Assembly (NCBI RefSeq): GCF_900099965.1 | Contig: NZ_FNDJ01000048.1 | Span: forward strand, 1 to 54,447 | Length of the DNA: 54,447 nucleotides | DNA from: Nonomuraea jiangxiensis | Lineage (GTDB): Bacteria; Actinomycetota; Actinomycetes; Streptosporangiales; Streptosporangiaceae | Direction of reading: 5' to 3' | Shown: positions 51,429 through 54,447 of the stretch, one piece after another | How the letters are laid out: each line of letters begins with the position of its first letter | Numbering within the stretch: the first letter of the stretch is position 1 | The notes under the pieces: generated by a model | What the model was told of the DNA's origin: nothing | The model's database searches: none | Seen by the model: only the letters and a program-made list of their open reading frames with translations | Position numbers and translations under genes: made by a program

Positions 51429-51650
51429 TCATCGCGAGCGTGAGACGCCATCCCACTCGAACAGGTCCCTGGCGGGGACGCTCAGCGCGTCGGCGATCTG
51501 GAACACCTTGTCCATGTGCGGGCTGTACATACCGTTCTCGATGCGGTTGATAGTCTTCCGGTCGACATCGGCGCGTTCGCCAAGTTGCTCCTGCGTGTGA
51601 CCTGCATGATCACCAAAGGTCTGTACCAACGTTGGTACAAATCGCGGTAG
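51429..51650 (-). pseudogene. XRE-family helix-turn-helix protein, 5' end degraded
   Basis: The frame reads HTQEQLGERADVDRKTINRI, then ENGMYSPHMDKVFQIADALS and VPARDLFEWDG. This is a complete Xre core (TQEQLAERA.VDRKTI.RIENG.YSP.LD..F..ADAL.VP..DLF) but without the first helix (normally LR.LREERG). No start codon is correctly placed before HTQEQL. The expected start coincides with a perfect 18-bp palindrome. A small regulator that lost or altered its start. Confidence 0.6.
51622..51639. promoter_or_regulatory. Perfect 18-bp palindrome TGTACCAACGTTGGTACA
   Basis: A gapless palindrome immediately upstream, on the minus strand, of the XRE core. Its length and symmetry suit a dimeric HTH regulator operator. 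It may have served the XRE gene or a neighbour now lost. Confidence 0.55.
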
Positions 51651-51798
51651 AGGGGTCTTCAGGCAGCCCCGCGGACGTGCGAGTATCCAGCCGCACCCCC
51701 GATGCACTGTTGCCGTCGCCGCCCGAACAATACCCGGTCGCGCGGCCGGTCCAGCAGGTGTCACCATCTGCGTTGATTTGGTTGCAGTCCGATGAACG

Positions 51799-52040
51799 GT
51801 GCGGTACGTCGAGGACGATCTCGGGGTGTGGATCGAGCGCTATCTCCATCTCGCGGTGCGCGGAGTCCGCTCTCCGGAAGTCACGGGCAAGATCAGCCGC
51901 CATCTGGAGCGGCTGCGCGCCTGGATCACCACCAGGCTCAGGCACGAGCGCGTCTCGGCGGATCATCGCCCGCGAGATGACCGCCTGGCGCGATCACCTG
52001 GCCGCCGCCGGGCGGCACACGGAAGACGGCAGCAATATGA
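51799..52040 (+). pseudogene. Tyrosine recombinase N-terminal domain, frameshifted
   Basis: The frame reads RGVRSPEVTGKISRHLERLR, then AWITTRLRHERVSA. After a one-base change near 51957 the other frame reads IIAREMTAWRDHLAAAGR and TEDGSN. Together they form the SAM-like core-binding domain of a phage-type integrase (...GK..RHLER.RAW...... ERV..I.ARE.T.WRDHLAAAG). The first frame then runs on into the peptidase gene without a stop. The catalytic half is absent. Confidence 0.6.
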
Positions 52041-52050
52041 TCATGCGCAT

Positions 52051-54135
52051 ATGAGCGACATCACCGAACCCCCGATCGCCCGGGTGGACGTCGTGCGCGA
52101 GACCCTGCACGGCATCACCCTTGAGGATCCCTACCGGTGGATGGAAACCGAAGGTGAGGAGTTCCACCACTGGCTGGACGGCCAGGCCAGGCACGCCCGC
52201 GAGTACCTGGACGCCCTGCCGCACCGCTCTCGCCTGCTGACCCGGATCCGCGAACTGGGCGGTGCGCTCACGCGGTACTTCGGCCTCGCGATGGCCGCCG
52301 ACAGGGTCTTCGCCCTCGTACGCGAGCCGGACGCCCGCGTGCCGGTGCTGACGGTGACCGAGGCCGACGGAGCGAGCAGGGTCCTGTTCGACCCCGGCAC
52401 GGTGCCGGGCGACGGGCATCACACCATCGACTGGTACGTGCCCTCCCCCGACGGCCGCCACGTCGCCTGCGCCGTCTCCGCCTCCGGGTCGGAGGACAGC
52501 TCCATCCACGTGATCGACGCCGACTCCGGCGCCCTCCGGGAGACGATCCCGCCCACGACGCGTTTCGCCTTCCTGAGCTGGCTGGAGGACAGCCGGTCGT
52601 TCGTCTATCACCGCTACGTGGAGCAGCACCGCTTGGACAGCCGCTCCTTCCTGCATCACCTGGGCGCCGACCCGGCGCAGGACACGGTGGTGCTGGCCCG
52701 CGGCCTCAATCCCCACGTCGAGCTGACCCCGCGGGACCGGCCTTTCCTGGTGGTACCGCCGCGAGGCGAGTGGATGCTGGCGATCGTCTCCCACGGCGCG
52801 CTCAGCCCCTGGCCCTGGACCAGCGAGCAGCTGAGCGACTGCACGGTGTACGTGGCGCCGCGGACCGGGCTGGCCGACCCGGACGCCTGCCCGTGGCGGA
52901 AGGTCGCGGGCGCAGCGGACGGCGTGACCGCCTTCGCCACCAGCCACGACACCCTCTACCTGGTCTCCCATCGGGACGCGCCGCGCTCCCGCGTGCTGGC
53001 CGTTCCGCTTGCCGCACCCGATCTGTCCCGAGCCCGGGTGGTCGTGCCCGCGGGTGAGCGGGCGGTGGAGACGGTGCGGGTGGTGGGCGACCGGCTGCTG
53101 GTGCGCGATCTCGACGGCGGCGTCAGCCGGGTACGGCACGTGCCCCTGTCCGGCGGCGAGCCCGCCGACCTCCCGATGCCGATGGACGGTGCCATCCTGG
53201 AGTGGACCACCCACCCCGAGCGGCCCGAAGCTCTGCTCCTGGTGGCCGGCTGGACCGACGCGCCACGGCTCTACCGCTACGACGGCCAGTCCCTCCAGGA
53301 CACCGGGCTGGCGCCCCGCTCACCGGTGGACTTCGGCGCCGTACACGCCCGCACCCTGTACGCGCCCGCGCAGGACGGGACGCCGATCCCGCTCACCGTC
53401 ATCCACCACAAGGACCTGGAGCTGAACGGCGACAACCCGGCCATGCTCACCGGCTACGGCTCCCACGGGTTCATCGACCTGCCGGAGTTCCGTCCCGAGA
53501 TGCTCGCCTGGTACGAGCGTGGCGGCGTCTACGCCGTCGCGCACCTGCGCGGCGGCGGTACCTACGGCCGCGAATGGCACGAGGCCGGGCTCGGCCCGCG
53601 CAAGGAGGCCACCATCACGGACTTCATCGACTGCGCCGAACACCTCATCGCCCTCGGCTACACCCGTCCGGGACGGCTGGCCGCCGAGGGCGCCAGCAGC
53701 GGTGGCATCCCCACCAGCGGCGCGCTGGTGCGCCGCCCCGAGCTGTGGGCGGCCATGGCGATGCACGTGCCGACGGTGAACGCCACGCGCAACGAGTTCA
53801 CCGAGAGCGGGCCGATCAACGTGCCCGAGTTCGGCAGCATCACCACCGAGGAGGGCCTGCGTGCCCTTCTGATCATCGACGCCTACCTGCGGGTTCACGA
53901 CGGCGTGCCGTACCCGGCGGTGCTGCTGACCACCGGCCTGCACGACGCGCGGGTGCCGCCGTGGCAGCCGGCGAAGCTGGCTGCTCGCCTGCAGGCGGCC
54001 ACGGCCTCCGGCCGGCCGGTGCTGATGCGCGTCGAGGAGCACGGCGGGCATGGCGCCGGCTCGACCAGAGACCAGGAGCAGGCACTGCTCGCCGATGTGC
54101 TGGCCTTCATCCTGCACGCGTCCGACGGGTCATGA
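52051..54135 (+). CDS. Prolyl oligopeptidase-type (S9A) serine peptidase
   Basis: A 694-residue cytosolic peptidase or related esterase. The N-terminal cap LHGITLEDPYRWMETEGEEF is typical of S9A. A seven-bladed propeller follows (about 75-430; STYV/PSPDGRHVACAVSASG, FAFLSWLEDSRSFVYHRYVE). The alpha/beta hydrolase domain has LTGYGSHGFIDLPEFRPEML, AVAHLRGGGTYGREWHEAGL, the nucleophile GASSGGIPTSGALVRRPELW (Ser about 550), the Asp in GLHDARVPPWQPAKLAARLQ and the His in VEEHGGHGAG. GIP replaces the usual GLL after the nucleophile. ATG 52051 gives the family start; the frame extends further upstream only through the integrase relic. Confidence 0.9.
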   Translation: MSDITEPPIARVDVVRETLHGITLEDPYRWMETEGEEFHHWLDGQARHAREYLDALPHRSRLLTRIRELGGALTRYFGLAMAADRVFALVREPDARVPVLTVTEADGASRVLFDPGTVPGDGHHTIDWYVPSPDGRHVACAVSASGSEDSSIHVIDADSGALRETIPPTTRFAFLSWLEDSRSFVYHRYVEQHRLDSRSFLHHLGADPAQDTVVLARGLNPHVELTPRDRPFLVVPPRGEWMLAIVSHGALSPWPWTSEQLSDCTVYVAPRTGLADPDACPWRKVAGAADGVTAFATSHDTLYLVSHRDAPRSRVLAVPLAAPDLSRARVVVPAGERAVETVRVVGDRLLVRDLDGGVSRVRHVPLSGGEPADLPMPMDGAILEWTTHPERPEALLLVAGWTDAPRLYRYDGQSLQDTGLAPRSPVDFGAVHARTLYAPAQDGTPIPLTVIHHKDLELNGDNPAMLTGYGSHGFIDLPEFRPEMLAWYERGGVYAVAHLRGGGTYGREWHEAGLGPRKEATITDFIDCAEHLIALGYTRPGRLAAEGASSGGIPTSGALVRRPELWAAMAMHVPTVNATRNEFTESGPINVPEFGSITTEEGLRALLIIDAYLRVHDGVPYPAVLLTTGLHDARVPPWQPAKLAARLQAATASGRPVLMRVEEHGGHGAGSTRDQEQALLADVLAFILHASDGS

Positions 54136-54266
54136 TGACGACAGACATGTCGGGTACGGCACACGCACGCGCCTCCCTCGACTCCCGGTCGTCGAAGTCG
54201 TGGTAGCCCTAAGCGCTGTTTCTTAGATCTTCTGACTGATCGTGGTCGAATCGTCACGATGGGAGT
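54136..54266. other. Spacer between the peptidase and the IS5 remnant
   Basis: 131 bases with no gene. CGCTGTTTCTTAGATCTTCT near 54214 may be the left end of the IS element whose transposase starts at 54267. I cannot confirm a terminal repeat because the right end is missing. Confidence 0.3.
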
Positions 54267-54328
54267 ATGGGGCGCTTAACCAACGCAGAGTGGGAGCGGC
54301 TCGAACCGTTGCTACCCGAGGGCGGTCA
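54267..54328 (+). mobile_element. 5' end of an IS5-family transposase, cut after 20 codons
   Basis: ATG 54267 encodes MGRLTNAEWERLEPLLPEG, the highly recognisable start of actinobacterial IS5-type transposases (LT..EWE.LEPLLP). After the next glycine the family sequence ends and the frame continues QLHQLRHSAL. The element is therefore a stub. Confidence 0.75.
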
Positions 54329-54354
54329 GCTGCACCAACTCCGCCACAGCGCGC
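54327..54354 (+). mobile_element. Scrap of tyrosine-recombinase box II
   Basis: The ten codons QLHQLRHSAL carry LHQLRHS, the conserved HxxR box of integrases, in frame with the IS5 stub. It ends at the left edge of the 95-bp terminal repeat. Too short for certainty. Confidence 0.35.
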
Positions 54355-54447
54355 TGCAGCCCCCGCACCGTGCCGGGAGCGGCCCCGGTGTCGGCGCCGA
54401 TGACGATCGAGCAGGCCGACCCGGGCGGGGTGAGCTGCACCACCCGC
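54353..54447. repeat. Terminal direct repeat, right copy
   Basis: Identical to bases 1-95. In the minus direction it carries the codons up to GLQ of the VOC gene, which then continues into 54352-54312 and stops. Confidence 0.95.

Noticed and set aside
51799..54135. A 778-residue integrase-peptidase fusion protein
   Set aside because: The leading 84 codons are a frameshifted recombinase relic. The peptidase family start coincides with ATG 52051.
1..54447. A plasmid, because the ends overlap
   Set aside because: No replication initiator, partition pair, relaxase or transfer gene was found, and genes such as meaB look chromosomal. Circularity is reported only as a possibility.
1..54447. CRISPR array, rRNA or tRNA genes
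   Set aside because: No regularly spaced repeats, no cloverleaf with a T-arm consensus and no rRNA segments were seen on either strand.

Overview
The window is high-GC DNA with actinomycete-style genes: GTG starts, 4-bp stop/start overlaps, many TetR, LysR and LuxR regulators, an F420-type luciferase-like oxidoreductase, an NB-ARC/small-membrane-protein cassette, a CGNR regulator and giant secreted RHS proteins. I infer a Streptosporangiales-type organism (Nonomuraea-like), but no rRNA or other taxonomic marker is present. The first and last 95 bases are identical, so the sequence either closes on itself or ends at the same assembly repeat. I see no replication, partition or conjugation genes, and no tRNA, rRNA or CRISPR array.

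Layout. 1-9 kb: a cut VOC gene and recombinase scraps, then small-molecule metabolism with regulators (MDR oxidoreductase/TetR, F420 oxidoreductase/LysR, a short gene coupled to a TetR, an enoyl-CoA hydratase-like gene, an MFS transporter). 9-15.4 kb: a decayed NB-ARC cassette cut by an IS256-type transposase tail, a wrecked alpha-L-rhamnosidase, and a secreted M6-type metalloprotease split by one in-frame TGA beside a membrane protein. 15.5-30.5 kb: ordinary accessory genes (LuxR, PPOX-like flavoprotein, GNAT, CGNR regulator, calcineurin-type phosphoesterase plus LysE exporter, XRE regulator, Tat-exported TagC-like beta-propeller, SnoaL-like protein) separated by fragments of Tn3-type transposases, a tyrosine recombinase, a histidine kinase, PadR, TetR and two MFS transporters.

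30.9-42.7 kb is the centrepiece: a 1162-residue secreted DNRLRE/LamG protein, then a roughly 2295-residue secreted RHS polymorphic toxin with a Hint domain and a ParB-like tip. An immunity-type gene follows with ATGA coupling. Next comes a second, displaced toxin tip preceded by a 213-bp copy of half of the Hint domain, with its own immunity-type gene. This looks like a toxin-tip exchange locus that has kept its previous payload.

42.8-54.4 kb: meaB; a TetR / 14-TM DHA2 efflux pump / TetX-like flavin monooxygenase resistance-type cassette; an ABC transporter divergent from a two-component system, with a palindrome between them; further recombinase scraps; a prolyl-oligopeptidase-type serine peptidase; and an IS5-type transposase start fused to a recombinase scrap at the end. 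Long genes are uninterrupted while short islands carry several lesions each, so most damage is probably real decay around mobile elements. Single-base frameshifts still need read support.
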